A DNA stretch of 64,000 nucleotides from Gemmatimonas phototrophica (lineage in GTDB: Bacteria; Gemmatimonadota; Gemmatimonadetes; Gemmatimonadales; Gemmatimonadaceae), in NCBI GenBank assembly GCA_945869195.1, contig CAMBNV010000001.1, forward strand, positions 1 to 64,000, in the 5' to 3' direction. The notes beneath the pieces were generated by a model. It saw nothing but the letters and a program-made list of their open reading frames with translations, had not been told where the DNA came from and did no database searches. The position numbers were made by a program, and so were the translations under genes. Positions 55,265 through 63,544 of this stretch are shown one piece after another. The stretch's first letter is position 1; every line of letters starts with the position of its first letter.

Positions 55265-56016
55265 TTGGTTCCCACGTGCACCGCCGCGATCCCCAACGTG
55301 AGCGACTCAAAACGGACGTCGCGAAATCCGGCCGCCGTCATCGCCGCGGCGAGTGCTCCGGTCACGGGAAAGTTCGCCACGGAGCGCGGCAAGTAGGTAT
55401 AGGCCGTCTTGTGCCCACTAATAATCCGGCCGATCAGCGGAAGGATGTTGTGAAAGTAAAACAGGTACCCCGCCCGCACGAGCGGTCCGTTCGGCGTGGA
55501 GAACTCGAGGATCACGAAACGCCCGCCGGGCTTGAGGGCCCGATGCACCTCGCGCAAGCCCGCGCCGAGATCGGCCACATTGCGAATGCCGAAAGCCACG
55601 ATGGCCCCGTCGAACGTGCCGTCGACCACCGGGAGCGCGAGCGCGTCGGCGACGACCGGCGCCACCACCGACGCCGGTGCCTTGCCTATGCCCGCGCGCA
55701 GCATCGGCTCGGCGAAGTCAGCGGCAAGAATCCGTCCCGCAAATCCCGGCTGTCGGCTCAACTCCGCACCAAGGTCGAGCGTTCCCGCACAGAGATCGAG
55801 GTACACCCCGTTGGGTTGATGGGGCCAACCAAGCCGTTGCAGGGCCACCGTCCGCCAGCGACGATCTATGCCAAGTGAGAGCAGGCGATTGAGGAGGTCG
55901 TAGCGCGGCGCGATCTCGGAGAAGATCCGCTGGACGTAGCTGCGTTTAGCCGCCGGCGAGGTGCCCCGGGCGGCCACATCGGCCTCGAGACCCTCTGGAG
56001 TGAACGTGTGCGGCAT
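55261..56016 (-). CDS. menG: Demethylmenaquinone/ubiquinone C-methyltransferase
   Basis: SAM-dependent last (or near-last) step of quinone synthesis, 251 residues from ATG 56016 (MPHTFTPEGLEADVAA). UbiE/MenG signatures: VQRIFSEIAPRYDLLNRLLS, DLCAGTLDLGAELS (SAM loop), ADALALPVVDGTFDGAIVAFGIRNV, and RVHRALKPGGRFVILEFSTP-type segment, with YFHNILPLIGRIISG. Co-transcribed with ubiD-ubiA-ubiX. Its promoter is part of the divergent inverted repeat at 56021-56060; the leader is only about six bases after the -7 box. Confidence 0.94.
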   Translation of the reverse strand: MPHTFTPEGLEADVAARGTSPAAKRSYVQRIFSEIAPRYDLLNRLLSLGIDRRWRTVALQRLGWPHQPNGVYLDLCAGTLDLGAELSRQPGFAGRILAADFAEPMLRAGIGKAPASVVAPVVADALALPVVDGTFDGAIVAFGIRNVADLGAGLREVHRALKPGGRFVILEFSTPNGPLVRAGYLFYFHNILPLIGRIISGHKTAYTYLPRSVANFPVTGALAAAMTAAGFRDVRFESLTLGIAAVHVGTK

Positions 56017-56020
56017 AGGA

Positions 56021-56060
56021 GGGAAAGTTGCCCGGCGTCGGACCGTCGGGCAAGTTTCCC
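56021..56060. promoter_or_regulatory. Inverted-repeat divergent promoter between menG and sigma gene
   Basis: Two 14-base arms, GGGAAAGTTGCCCG (56021-56034) and CGGGCAAGTTTCCC (56047-56060), are inverted copies with a single mismatch, around a 12-base spacer. Each arm holds a -7-like box facing its own gene: CAACTTTC on the minus strand (56030-56023, menG ATG six bases on) and CAAGTTTC on the plus strand (56051-56058, sigma ATG nine bases on). Also possible as an operator for a dimeric regulator. Confidence 0.55.
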
Positions 56061-56067
56061 CCTGCGA

Positions 56068-56670
56068 ATGGCGCGCTCCCTCGACCTGCCCAATCTGCCG
56101 GATGCCGACGTCGTCGCGCTTGCCCAAGGGGGGGAGGAGCCCGCGTTCCGCGAGCTCATCCGTCGCTACGAGCGCCCCGTCTTCTCGCTGCTCTACCGGA
56201 TGGTGCGCGACAGTACCGCGGCCGAGGATCTCGCGCAGGACGCGTTCATCAGGGTCCTGAATCACCTCGACAAGTACCGACCCGAGTTCAAGTTCTCGAG
56301 TTGGCTCTTTAAGATCGCGAACAACATCGCGATTGATCACCTGCGTCGACGGCAGCTCGACACGATTTCCATGGACGGCGCGCCGCATGCGATGACCGCC
56401 GCCGATCGCGCGGCGACGTCGTTCGACCTTGTCGACGGGCGAGAGAGCGCCCTCGACGAGCTCGCGGCGAAGGAACTCGGGAGCGTGATCGAGCAGGCGA
56501 TCGGCAAGCTCCGCCCAGAATACCGGAACTGCATCATGCTCCGGCACGTCGAGGACCGCAGCTACGAGGAGATCGCCGCCACCCTCGACCTCCCACTCGG
56601 CACGGTCAAAACCTACATCCACCGCGCGCGACACCAGTTGCGCGAGGCGCTTGAGCACCTGAGGGAGTGA
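56068..56670 (+). CDS. RpoE/SigW-type ECF sigma factor
   Basis: A 200-residue extracytoplasmic-function sigma factor. ATG 56068 (MARSLDLPNLPDAD); in-frame sequence upstream overlaps the menG promoter arm. Region 2: PAFRELIRRYERPVFSLLYRM and DLAQDAFIRVLNHLDKY (-10 recognition), SWLFKIANNIAIDHLRRRQ. Region 4: LRPEYRNCIMLRHVEDRSYEEIAATLDLPLGTVKTYIHRARH. It is followed by a putative anti-sigma gene, typical of membrane-controlled stress response. Group resembles the RpoE-like stress sigmas. Confidence 0.95.
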   Translation: MARSLDLPNLPDADVVALAQGGEEPAFRELIRRYERPVFSLLYRMVRDSTAAEDLAQDAFIRVLNHLDKYRPEFKFSSWLFKIANNIAIDHLRRRQLDTISMDGAPHAMTAADRAATSFDLVDGRESALDELAAKELGSVIEQAIGKLRPEYRNCIMLRHVEDRSYEEIAATLDLPLGTVKTYIHRARHQLREALEHLRE

Positions 56671-56757
56671 TCGTCGGCACGCCGCCGACTCGTCTCCCCC
56701 GCTGTCGCTCTGAAACCTCCGCTCCCTCACCGCCGTACGCCCCTCTGAGCTCTCGCC

Positions 56758-57348
56758 ATGAACCATCGACATCTCCTTCCCCACGAGATCGACCTACTGG
56801 TCGACGGCAATGCCAGCCGCGGCATCGCCGCGTTACGAGCGCGCGTCGAGGCGTGCGATGACTGTCGCGCGCAGTACGACGCGCTCCGCCGCGTGTCTGA
56901 CGCGGTCGACGCGGTACCCCACTTCATGCCGCGACTACGCTTTGCGGACGCCATCATGAGAAAGGTGCAGGTCATGGCCCCCTGGCACGTCGGGCTCGCG
57001 GGCTCGGTCAGACGATTCATTTCGGAGGGCGCCGTCCCACGTCGACTCATCCTGACCGGAGCCGCGCTGATGGGCGTCGCGATCTCCGGCGCCGCGGCCT
57101 GGCTCGCGTTCCGTGGCGACCTCACCGGTGGGACGTTTACCCTGGCCCTAGATCAGACGCGTGAAGGTATGGTGTTTGGGGTCACTCAAGTCGCGGTCCA
57201 TGCGCTCGGCACCGACGCCATCACCACGCTCGCGGGCGGCGGGCGCGCGACCCTGGCGATCACCACCGCCGTCCTCGCCGCCGCCACGATCGGCGCGCTC
57301 ATTGGTTTTCGCCGCCTTGCCGCCATCGCCGCCATGCACCGGAGCTAA
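56758..57348 (+). CDS. Putative membrane anti-sigma factor
   Basis: A 196-residue protein, 87 bases after the sigma gene. N-terminal cytosolic part (1-90) begins NHRHLLPHEIDLLVDGNA and has ACDDCRAQYDAL, like the zinc-binding anti-sigma (ZAS) motif H-x3-C-x2-C, but the His position is Arg (RVEACDDC). There are two hydrophobic segments (about 98-120 and 165-187). It should hold the ECF sigma at the membrane until an envelope signal acts. Because the zinc ligand is altered the fold assignment is tentative. The gene between sigma and bactofilin-like protein supports the role. Confidence 0.72.
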   Translation: MNHRHLLPHEIDLLVDGNASRGIAALRARVEACDDCRAQYDALRRVSDAVDAVPHFMPRLRFADAIMRKVQVMAPWHVGLAGSVRRFISEGAVPRRLILTGAALMGVAISGAAAWLAFRGDLTGGTFTLALDQTREGMVFGVTQVAVHALGTDAITTLAGGGRATLAITTAVLAAATIGALIGFRRLAAIAAMHRS

Positions 57349-57352
57349 CCCA

Positions 57353-58441
57353 TTGCGGCCGCGACTTTTACTTCCCGTCCTGATGCTCCTCGCGCTGTCG
57401 GCCCGACCGCGGTCCGGACTCGGGCAGGTAAGCAGCGCCGCCGTGCCTGCCGATAGCGTCACCGCCGCACTCGGGCTGTTCGGGCTGACCGAGGATGGCC
57501 TCCAGATGAACGGTCGATTCTCCCGTGGCAACACGACCGTGGCCGCCGGTGACACCGTCCGCGGCCCGCTCGTGGTCGTGGGGGGCACGGCAGAGATCTT
57601 GGGCGTCGTCGCCGGCGACGTCCTCTCCCTCTGGGGCGACGTCGTCGTGCGGAGCGGCGGCACCGTCATTGGTGGCGCGAGCGCCTACCGCGGGCGCGTG
57701 ACCCTCGACGGCGGCCGCGTGCGAGGCCCGATGGGATCGTGGCAGCAATCCGCCACCGGCGCGGTCGCCACAACACCGCCTATCACCCGGGCGCGCGCGG
57801 TCACCCTGAGCACCGGCTGGACCGCGATGTTCGTTGGCATGGGCTTCATGGTGCTCGTCCTGCTCGCGTCGAACCTCGAGGCCACCGCACGCGTAATCGA
57901 GCGGGACTTCGGACGCGCCTTCTTCGTCGGGGTGCTCGGCCAGCTCGGGTTCCTCCCGCTCCTGCTCCTGACCTGCGTCGCGCTCGCGGTCACGCTCGTC
58001 GGCATCCTGCTGATCCCGTTCGCACTTGTTGCCGGCCCGGTCGCACTCGCCGGCCTGATCACGCTCGGGTGGCTCGCACTCGCACTCGTGACGGGGCGGG
58101 CGCTCGTGGGGGGGCCTCGCGACGGCGCGTCACGCCGGGAGGCGCTCCGCGCCCTCACGCTCGGTGTGCTCGTGCTGATGGCGCCGTGGCTCGTCGCGGC
58201 GGCCCTGCAGGGGACTGGAATGGCGGCGCTCCTGGGGGGGATCGTGGCGTTAGCGATCGCGTGGGTCGCGATGAGCGTCGGGTTGGGCGCGGCGCTGCTC
58301 TCGCGCGCCGGTACGGAGCGTCGTCAGCACGCCGATCGCCCTCAGTCCCCCCTGCAGGGGTGGCAGACGCCGACTCCGATCGCGGGCGTCGCCGCGGCGC
58401 GGCGTCCGATTCCCGCGCGACCAGGCGGGACGCCACAGTAG
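57353..58441 (+). CDS. Bactofilin-like polymer domain fused to transmembrane helices
   Basis: A 362-residue exported and membrane protein. The most probable start is TTG at 57353, four bases after the anti-sigma gene, because it gives a signal peptide (MRPRLLLPVLMLLALSAR). Residues about 60-130 show repeated short glycine/valine beta units (GPLVVVGGTAEILGVVAGD, LSLWGDVVVRSGGTVIGG) like bactofilins or polymer-forming domains. Residues 150-320 contain about four to five hydrophobic helices (FVGMGFMVLVLLASN, LLLLTCVALAVTLVGILLI). The C-terminal 45 residues are Pro/Arg/Gln-rich. It probably builds or senses envelope structure under the ECF sigma; that is inferred from position. Confidence 0.75.
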   Translation: MRPRLLLPVLMLLALSARPRSGLGQVSSAAVPADSVTAALGLFGLTEDGLQMNGRFSRGNTTVAAGDTVRGPLVVVGGTAEILGVVAGDVLSLWGDVVVRSGGTVIGGASAYRGRVTLDGGRVRGPMGSWQQSATGAVATTPPITRARAVTLSTGWTAMFVGMGFMVLVLLASNLEATARVIERDFGRAFFVGVLGQLGFLPLLLLTCVALAVTLVGILLIPFALVAGPVALAGLITLGWLALALVTGRALVGGPRDGASRREALRALTLGVLVLMAPWLVAAALQGTGMAALLGGIVALAIAWVAMSVGLGAALLSRAGTERRQHADRPQSPLQGWQTPTPIAGVAAARRPIPARPGGTPQ

Positions 58442-58461
58442 CCCACGGGCGACGGTGCGGC

Positions 58462-59568
58462 TTAGACCGGTGTCCGTAGCCCCAGCTGCTTCGCGATCTC
58501 CATCGCCACCGCCGTGAGCTTTCGCGCGGCCGTGCAGTCCGGCTCCCCGACGACGATCGGCAGCCCATTGTCGGCGCCCTGGAGGACCGGGGGATGCAAC
58601 GGCACCTCGCCGAGGAGCGGCACCTGCAGCTCATCAGCAAGTCGTTTGCCCCCGCCCGTGCCGAAGATCGCGAGCGGCTTTCCCGTCTCGGGCGACTCGA
58701 AGTACGACATGTTCTCGACAATTCCGAGGACCGGCACGCCGACGCGGCGGAACATCATCCCGCCACGGAGCGCATCACCTACCGAGACTTCCTGGGGGGT
58801 GGTGACGATTACGGCACCGGCGATCTGCGTCGCCTGCACGAGCGAGAGCTGCGCGTCCCCCGTACCCGGCGGCATGTCGACCAGCAGCGTGTCGAGCTCA
58901 CCCCAGTCGACGTCGCGCAGGAACTGCGTAAGAATTTTCATGACAATCGGGCCGCGCCAGATCGCCGGCTGGTCGCGCTCGATCAGGAAGCCGAGTGAGA
59001 TGACCTTCACTCCATGCGCGTGCAACGGCATGATTTTGTCGTTCTGGACCGGCGGCGCCTCGTTCACCCCCATCATCCGAGGGATGTTCGGCCCGTAGAT
59101 GTCGGCGTCCATGAGTCCCACACGATACCCGGCCTTGGCGAGCGCAATCGCGATGTTCGTGGCCACGGTCGACTTGCCAACGCCCCCCTTTCCGGACGAG
59201 ACCGCGATGATGCGCCCGAGTTTGGGGTAGGCGACCGGCGTCGGTGCCGCCGGAGTCTTTGCGCCCTGAGGCGTCTCCATCATAGGCAGCGCGCGGCGCG
59301 TTTTCTCCGGCGCGGCAGGGACCTCAGCGGCGGCCTTCACGTCGACGCGCACATCGATCACCCCTTCTACCAGTTCAAGCGCCTGGCGCACCTGGCGGGC
59401 GAGCGTAGGGTCGTCCTGCGCGGCGAGCAGAAGCGTCACGCGCACCTTGCCGTCGGTCGTGACGGCAATGTCGCGGACCTGTTGCGTCTGGTAGAGCGAC
59501 GCGCCCGTGCGGGGATTGGCAATCGGCGCGAGCGCCTCGGCGAGGCGGGCCTGAAGGGGTTCGGTCAT
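58462..59568 (-). CDS. mrp: Mrp/ApbC-family iron-sulfur cluster carrier ATPase
   Basis: Assembles and transfers Fe-S clusters (Mrp/NBP35). 368 residues. N-terminal MIP18/DUF59 domain (about 1-95), then a deviant Walker A SSGKGGVGKSTVATNIAIAL, Asp motif DADIYGPNIPRMMG, and VDMPPGTGDAQLSL. The usual C-terminal C-x-x-C for cluster binding is not present in a clear form: the region shows VENMSYFESPETGKP instead of a Cys pair, so some Fe-S ligands may be missing. Solitary gene convergent with the bactofilin-like gene. Confidence 0.9.
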   Translation of the reverse strand: MTEPLQARLAEALAPIANPRTGASLYQTQQVRDIAVTTDGKVRVTLLLAAQDDPTLARQVRQALELVEGVIDVRVDVKAAAEVPAAPEKTRRALPMMETPQGAKTPAAPTPVAYPKLGRIIAVSSGKGGVGKSTVATNIAIALAKAGYRVGLMDADIYGPNIPRMMGVNEAPPVQNDKIMPLHAHGVKVISLGFLIERDQPAIWRGPIVMKILTQFLRDVDWGELDTLLVDMPPGTGDAQLSLVQATQIAGAVIVTTPQEVSVGDALRGGMMFRRVGVPVLGIVENMSYFESPETGKPLAIFGTGGGKRLADELQVPLLGEVPLHPPVLQGADNGLPIVVGEPDCTAARKLTAVAMEIAKQLGLRTPV

Positions 59569-59584
59569 GGTTTCAAAAAGACGA

Positions 59585-59619
59585 GGGTCTATCGTTCGGT
59601 CATCCTGAACGATAGACCC
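59585..59619 (-). terminator. Intrinsic terminator of the minor-pilin operon
   Basis: Perfect 13-bp stem (59585-59597 with 59607-59619), 9-base loop; on the minus strand it is followed by TCGTCTTTTTG. It lies 40 bases after the last pilin stop. The T tract ends 5 bases before the mrp ATG and doubles as a TCTTTTTG -7-like box. Confidence 0.9.
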
Positions 59620-59658
59620 GCGTCGGTGCTCCTCAAAGGCTTGCGCGCCGGTCCGGCC

Positions 59659-60765
59659 CTAGTACGCCGGGAAACTATTGGCCCAGCTGTTCTGGAAAAC
59701 GCGCAGGGAGCCGAGCGAGGTGAGCGCCGAGGCGACCTTGCAGGAGTTATAGAGAAACTGTTTGGTGCCGTTCAGGTCGTCGACGTCGTTGTTCGTGACC
59801 GCGAATCCCGCCTTCACGTTGAGCCCCGTAACCACGGCGCCCGACACCCTGTTCGTGCCGTTCGAGGTAATCTTCCCACCCACGAGCAGGACGCCGTCCC
59901 AGCCCGCCGTACTGCCATTCAGGCGGAGGTCACCATAGACAATCAACAGGCCCCGGCCGAAGTACGGAAGAGTGTATTCAATGTTCGGAAATGGTCCATT
60001 ATTCACGATAATCGTCGGAAATCTGGTCGTGTCGCTGGTGAAATAGGACTGTGGGGGAAATCCGACACCGTTCGAGGTTACCGTGTAGTTGGCACTGATC
60101 GCCGTTCCAGCCAAGATGTCTTGCCAGTCGAACGGCACCGTCGTGGCGGCGTCGGCGGCGGTCGCGCCAATAATGCTGACTTGGGGAGTGCCGGTGAGCG
60201 GGCCGAGTTGCCCGTTGTAGCCGGGGGTGGTCGGAACGGAGACGGCGGCGACGCTCGGTGCGACGCCGCACTGGTCGACGCCGCTGATCGACCCCGAATT
60301 GCCGGTCTTTTTGATGCCATTGATCCCCGTGATCGACGCCCCAATGGTCATCGTCACGTTGGTAAAGTTCGCGAAGGCCGTCGCCATTGCGATCGCAGGG
60401 CCCGTCCCGCCCCCGGTACGCACGCCCCGCGCGCGGACCAGATAGAGCGAGGGAATCGTCGTGCCGAGGGCCGCGCGCATTCTTGTCGTCACGATGTCCG
60501 CGTAGCCACCAGGGAGTACTACCCGCGTCGATTCCGCCGCCGACGGGATCGCGGGGAGTGAGAGTCCGGCACGGTTGCGCAGTCCCTGTTGCAATCCGGA
60601 CTCCGCGAGGGCTGCCGCACCTTGCGCGCGGATCGTCGCGCCGTCGGCAATGCTCTCACTGCTCAGCATGGAGAAGCCGGCGGCGAGACCGCCGACCAGG
60701 ACAAACATCACGAGGAGGACCATCGGCAGCGCGGCGCCCGATCGGGCCTGCTTGACGTTGCGCAT
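59659..60765 (-). CDS. PilX-like pilus assembly protein with polymer-like C-terminal region
   Basis: A 368-residue prepilin-like protein from ATG 60765. The N-terminal segment RSGAALPMVLLVMFVLVGGL is the PilX/GspK hydrophobic helix, but it lacks a Glu5-type class III signal, as is common in PilX. The long Thr/Gly/Asn-rich middle (about 90-270) and a bactofilin-like stretch (LLIVYGDLRLNGSTAGWDGV, LLVGGKITSNGTNRVSG) follow, then a conserved-looking end with Cys in YNSCKVASAL. Last of four minor-pilin genes. It may cap or nucleate the pilus. Confidence 0.78.
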   Translation of the reverse strand: MRNVKQARSGAALPMVLLVMFVLVGGLAAGFSMLSSESIADGATIRAQGAAALAESGLQQGLRNRAGLSLPAIPSAAESTRVVLPGGYADIVTTRMRAALGTTIPSLYLVRARGVRTGGGTGPAIAMATAFANFTNVTMTIGASITGINGIKKTGNSGSISGVDQCGVAPSVAAVSVPTTPGYNGQLGPLTGTPQVSIIGATAADAATTVPFDWQDILAGTAISANYTVTSNGVGFPPQSYFTSDTTRFPTIIVNNGPFPNIEYTLPYFGRGLLIVYGDLRLNGSTAGWDGVLLVGGKITSNGTNRVSGAVVTGLNVKAGFAVTNNDVDDLNGTKQFLYNSCKVASALTSLGSLRVFQNSWANSFPAY

Positions 60766-60766
60766 C

Positions 60767-61582
60767 TCAGTATACCGCGTTGCGGAAGAAGATCGACACC
60801 CGCGTGGACGCCGATTCCGGAGTGCTCTGTCCAGGAGAGTTACGTTCACTCTGCCCATTCAGCACGATCTCGATACCGGTCATGAGGTTGAGTGTCGGGA
60901 CTGTTGCCTGCGAGGTGAGCGACCCTGCCACGTAGAAGCGGAAAATTGCAGTGTTTTCGAACGGGACCGCGACTTCCTCCGCCACTCCGCCGGAGACCGT
61001 TCGCCATAGGGCGGTACGGCCCGACACAAGAACGCTTGCTGCGAGGGAATATGTGATCGTCTGGTAAAGCAACACCGGTGCCCCTGCGGCGAGTCCCGGG
61101 AAAACGGGAGTCAGGGTCAGCGTCCGCCCGTTCACGATCGGGGTAATAGCTGGTGCCCCCGTGCAGTCAGTCCCGACGTGGGTCGAGGGGTTCGACACCT
61201 TGCTGACGTACGTGTAGAACGCGCCAGGCAGTGTGTCGCGATAGGCATACCCGCCGTAAATCGCCTGAGCGTACGTGAGCGAATCCACGGGCACAAAGGT
61301 GGCCGTACTGTTGCTGCAGTACACGCCCATCGCATAGGGGATTCTCACGACCAACGCAGTGGTCGTCGCTGAGGCGATGCCCCGCGGCTCGATCATGCGC
61401 ATCTCTTCGCGCACAATCCCGAGCGCGTTCCGCGCCACCGCGCGGGCATCGCGGCTGCCGGCCGACCGCGAGAAGAAACTCATCTGCGAGGACAGGAGGC
61501 TCGAGGCGCCAAGCGCGACGATGCCGAGGACGACCATGACGATCAACAGCTCGACGAGGGTGAAGCCGCGGCGGGGGGTCAT
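60767..61582 (-). CDS. PilW-like minor pilin
   Basis: A 271-residue type IV prepilin. ATG 61582 yields MTPRRGFTLVELLIVMVVLG: basic leader, Gly cleavage site, Phe1 and Glu5, then the hydrophobic helix. The C-terminal part (IPYAMGVYCSNSTATFVPV, GTDCTGAP) has a possible disulfide. The next gene starts two bases after its stop; its ATG overlaps the upstream pilin. Confidence 0.85.
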   Translation of the reverse strand: MTPRRGFTLVELLIVMVVLGIVALGASSLLSSQMSFFSRSAGSRDARAVARNALGIVREEMRMIEPRGIASATTTALVVRIPYAMGVYCSNSTATFVPVDSLTYAQAIYGGYAYRDTLPGAFYTYVSKVSNPSTHVGTDCTGAPAITPIVNGRTLTLTPVFPGLAAGAPVLLYQTITYSLAASVLVSGRTALWRTVSGGVAEEVAVPFENTAIFRFYVAGSLTSQATVPTLNLMTGIEIVLNGQSERNSPGQSTPESASTRVSIFFRNAVY

Positions 61583-61968
61583 GAAAAGATCGATCCGGCA
61601 GTTGTGGGAAGACTCCGGTCGACCCGAATGGTATCGCGCCGAAACGCCGCGTTCGCGGGGGTGATGATGATCCTCACCCGCGTAATCGCCGACGTCGGAT
61701 TTGTGACCGTAACGCATCGGCTATGGACGTACAGCGCCACCGTGCTGATCGTGGTGCACCCGGTGTTGGTCGCCAGACTTGCGTACGGCATGGTCGTGTA
61801 CAGGTCGACCGCCGTCGAGAGCGCGGTCGAGCGGTTTATCCCGCTTGCCGCGACTAGATTTTTTTTTGCTAACTGAATACTCACGCCAGCGTGGACGGTG
61901 GCGAGCAGCGCCAGCACCGTGACCGCGACGACGATCTCCACGAGTGTCACCCCTCGGCGATTCTTCAT
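61579..61968 (-). CDS. PilV/GspI-like minor pilin
   Basis: A 129-residue prepilin, ATG 61968 (MKNRRGVTLVEIVVAVTVLA) with Val in place of Phe after the Gly cleavage site and Glu5. The globular part includes TNTGCTTIST and SRCVTVTNP, a probable disulfide. ATGA overlaps with both neighbours show tight coupling. Confidence 0.83.
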   Translation of the reverse strand: MKNRRGVTLVEIVVAVTVLALLATVHAGVSIQLAKKNLVAASGINRSTALSTAVDLYTTMPYASLATNTGCTTISTVALYVHSRCVTVTNPTSAITRVRIIITPANAAFRRDTIRVDRSLPTTAGSIFS

Positions 61969-62426
61969 AGCAGTCTCACGATACCGGTGGCGGTGCGAGT
62001 GACGGTCTTGGAGATGCCGGCGCCCGAGACGGTCACGGTCAGCGCGGCGCTCGCTCGACCATTGGGGAACACAGTCACGCCGCCACTCGGAGAGAACACC
62101 AGCGTCGCGTCGAGATCGGTCCCCGCACCGAAGGCCCGCCGGCGCAACACCGTCCCCCCACCGCGCCGATGAATCTCCATGACGCTCCCATTGAGGGTGA
62201 TAACCACGGGCAGGCGCTGCTCCAGGGCGATGGTGGACGCCTCTTGCAAGACACCTTGGACGGCACGAGACGACCGCAAGACGCGGTCCCGCTGCATCAG
62301 TGTGACGAACTGCACACCGGAAATCGAAAGCAGGATTCCTGCAATCACGAGGACGACCAACAGCTCGATCAGGCTGAAGCCGCGCCGGCCTGGGCCCGCT
62401 GGATTCGACGTGCGGAGTGTCGCCAT
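61965..62426 (-). CDS. GspH/FimT-type minor pilin
   Basis: A 153-residue prepilin, ATG 62426. Leader ends in GRRGFSLIELLVVLVIAGIL: Gly cleavage, Phe1, Glu5. The body has a FimT/GspH-like pattern (ALEQRLPVVITLNGSVMEI, FSPSGGVTVFPNGRAS). First of the four-gene minor-pilin operon, likely with the PilB-type ATPase at 30-32 kb, although the major pilin and PilC/PilQ are not in the window. Confidence 0.85.
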   Translation of the reverse strand: MATLRTSNPAGPGRRGFSLIELLVVLVIAGILLSISGVQFVTLMQRDRVLRSSRAVQGVLQEASTIALEQRLPVVITLNGSVMEIHRRGGGTVLRRRAFGAGTDLDATLVFSPSGGVTVFPNGRASAALTVTVSGAGISKTVTRTATGIVRLL

Positions 62427-62508
62427 GGCTCTGCTCCTGAGTGACCCGAACGCGCAACATGTCGACTGGCGACCCCCGCCAGCCCGCCTCCTTATCAACC
62501 GGTCATGC

Positions 62509-63537
62509 TCAATCCGCCAACGCACCAGACTGGAGAAGGCAACGCGCCTCGCCAAGAACGCGGGCTTCGACCTCCACCAGGCTTCCCACGATCAGGGCAC
62601 CCGACGCGCGCGCATGCCCGCCCCCGCCGAATGCCCGGGCGAGCGTGTTCACGTTCACCCCCGCTACGCTACGAAACGACATCTTCACCCGTCCGTGACC
62701 GAGATCACGAAAGAGGAGGGCAAGTCGGACACCGGCGACGGAACGGGGATATTCCACGACCCCATCGAGATCCTCGCTGGAGACCCCATGCCGCTCCAGC
62801 GCTCCCGCCACGATCGTCACCCAGGCCATGCCGTTCGTCAGGTCGATCTCGAGGGTGCCGAGGGCATCGCGAAGCAGGCGGAGGCGACCGAGCGGAATGC
62901 TCCCGTAGATGCGGGCGTACATCTGCTCCGGATCGACACCCGCCGTGAGCAGCTCGGCCGCGACCGCGAGACAGCGCGGTGAGGTGTTCCCGAACCGGAA
63001 CCCTCCCGTGTCGGTGACCAACCCCGTGTAGAGCGCCGTGGCGATTGGCGTGGTAATCGTGAGTCCGCGCTCACGAGCGAAGTCAAAGACCAGTTCGGCG
63101 GTCGCACTGGCGGCGGTGCAACTCAGCATCGTCTTGCCCGGCGGTGTGTCACTCGCCAGGTGGTGGTCGATCACGAGCGCGTCGAGGGGCAACGCCCGCA
63201 CCGCCTCGGCGAGCTGCCCCAGACGGCTGAGACAGCTGATGTCGAGCACAATAACGCGGTCCACCTGCTGGAGCGCCTTGGCCCCGTCGGGGGAGCGGTC
63301 CACCACATCGTCGCCCAGGAGCCAACGAAACTGTTCCGGCCAGGGCGTCGGATTCACAATCACCGCCCGCACGCCCATCTGACCGAGCAGCCGAGCGAGC
63401 GCACACTGCGAGCCGCAGCCGTCGCCGTCCGCATTGATGTGCGTGGACAACGCGACGGTCATTCCCGGACGAAGCTCTGCGGCGAGACGCTGAATGGCCT
63501 CGCGGCGATCGGCCGGTAGAAGAAGTAGATCAGACAC
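62509..63537 (-). CDS. nrnA: NrnA-like oligoribonuclease / pAp-phosphatase
   Basis: A DHH/DHHA1 phosphoesterase of 342 residues. Degrades short RNA (nanoRNA) and 3'-phosphoadenosine-5'-phosphate. Signatures: STHINADGDGCGSQCALARL (variant of the D-P-D-G-D-A motif), VIDHHLAS (DHH), TDTGGFRFGNTS, and the DHHA1 closing FGGGGHARASGA. Between guaB and the minor pilins; only seven bases follow the guaB stop before its ATG. Confidence 0.92.
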   Translation of the reverse strand: MSDLLLLPADRREAIQRLAAELRPGMTVALSTHINADGDGCGSQCALARLLGQMGVRAVIVNPTPWPEQFRWLLGDDVVDRSPDGAKALQQVDRVIVLDISCLSRLGQLAEAVRALPLDALVIDHHLASDTPPGKTMLSCTAASATAELVFDFARERGLTITTPIATALYTGLVTDTGGFRFGNTSPRCLAVAAELLTAGVDPEQMYARIYGSIPLGRLRLLRDALGTLEIDLTNGMAWVTIVAGALERHGVSSEDLDGVVEYPRSVAGVRLALLFRDLGHGRVKMSFRSVAGVNVNTLARAFGGGGHARASGALIVGSLVEVEARVLGEARCLLQSGALAD

Positions 63538-63544
63538 GCATACT

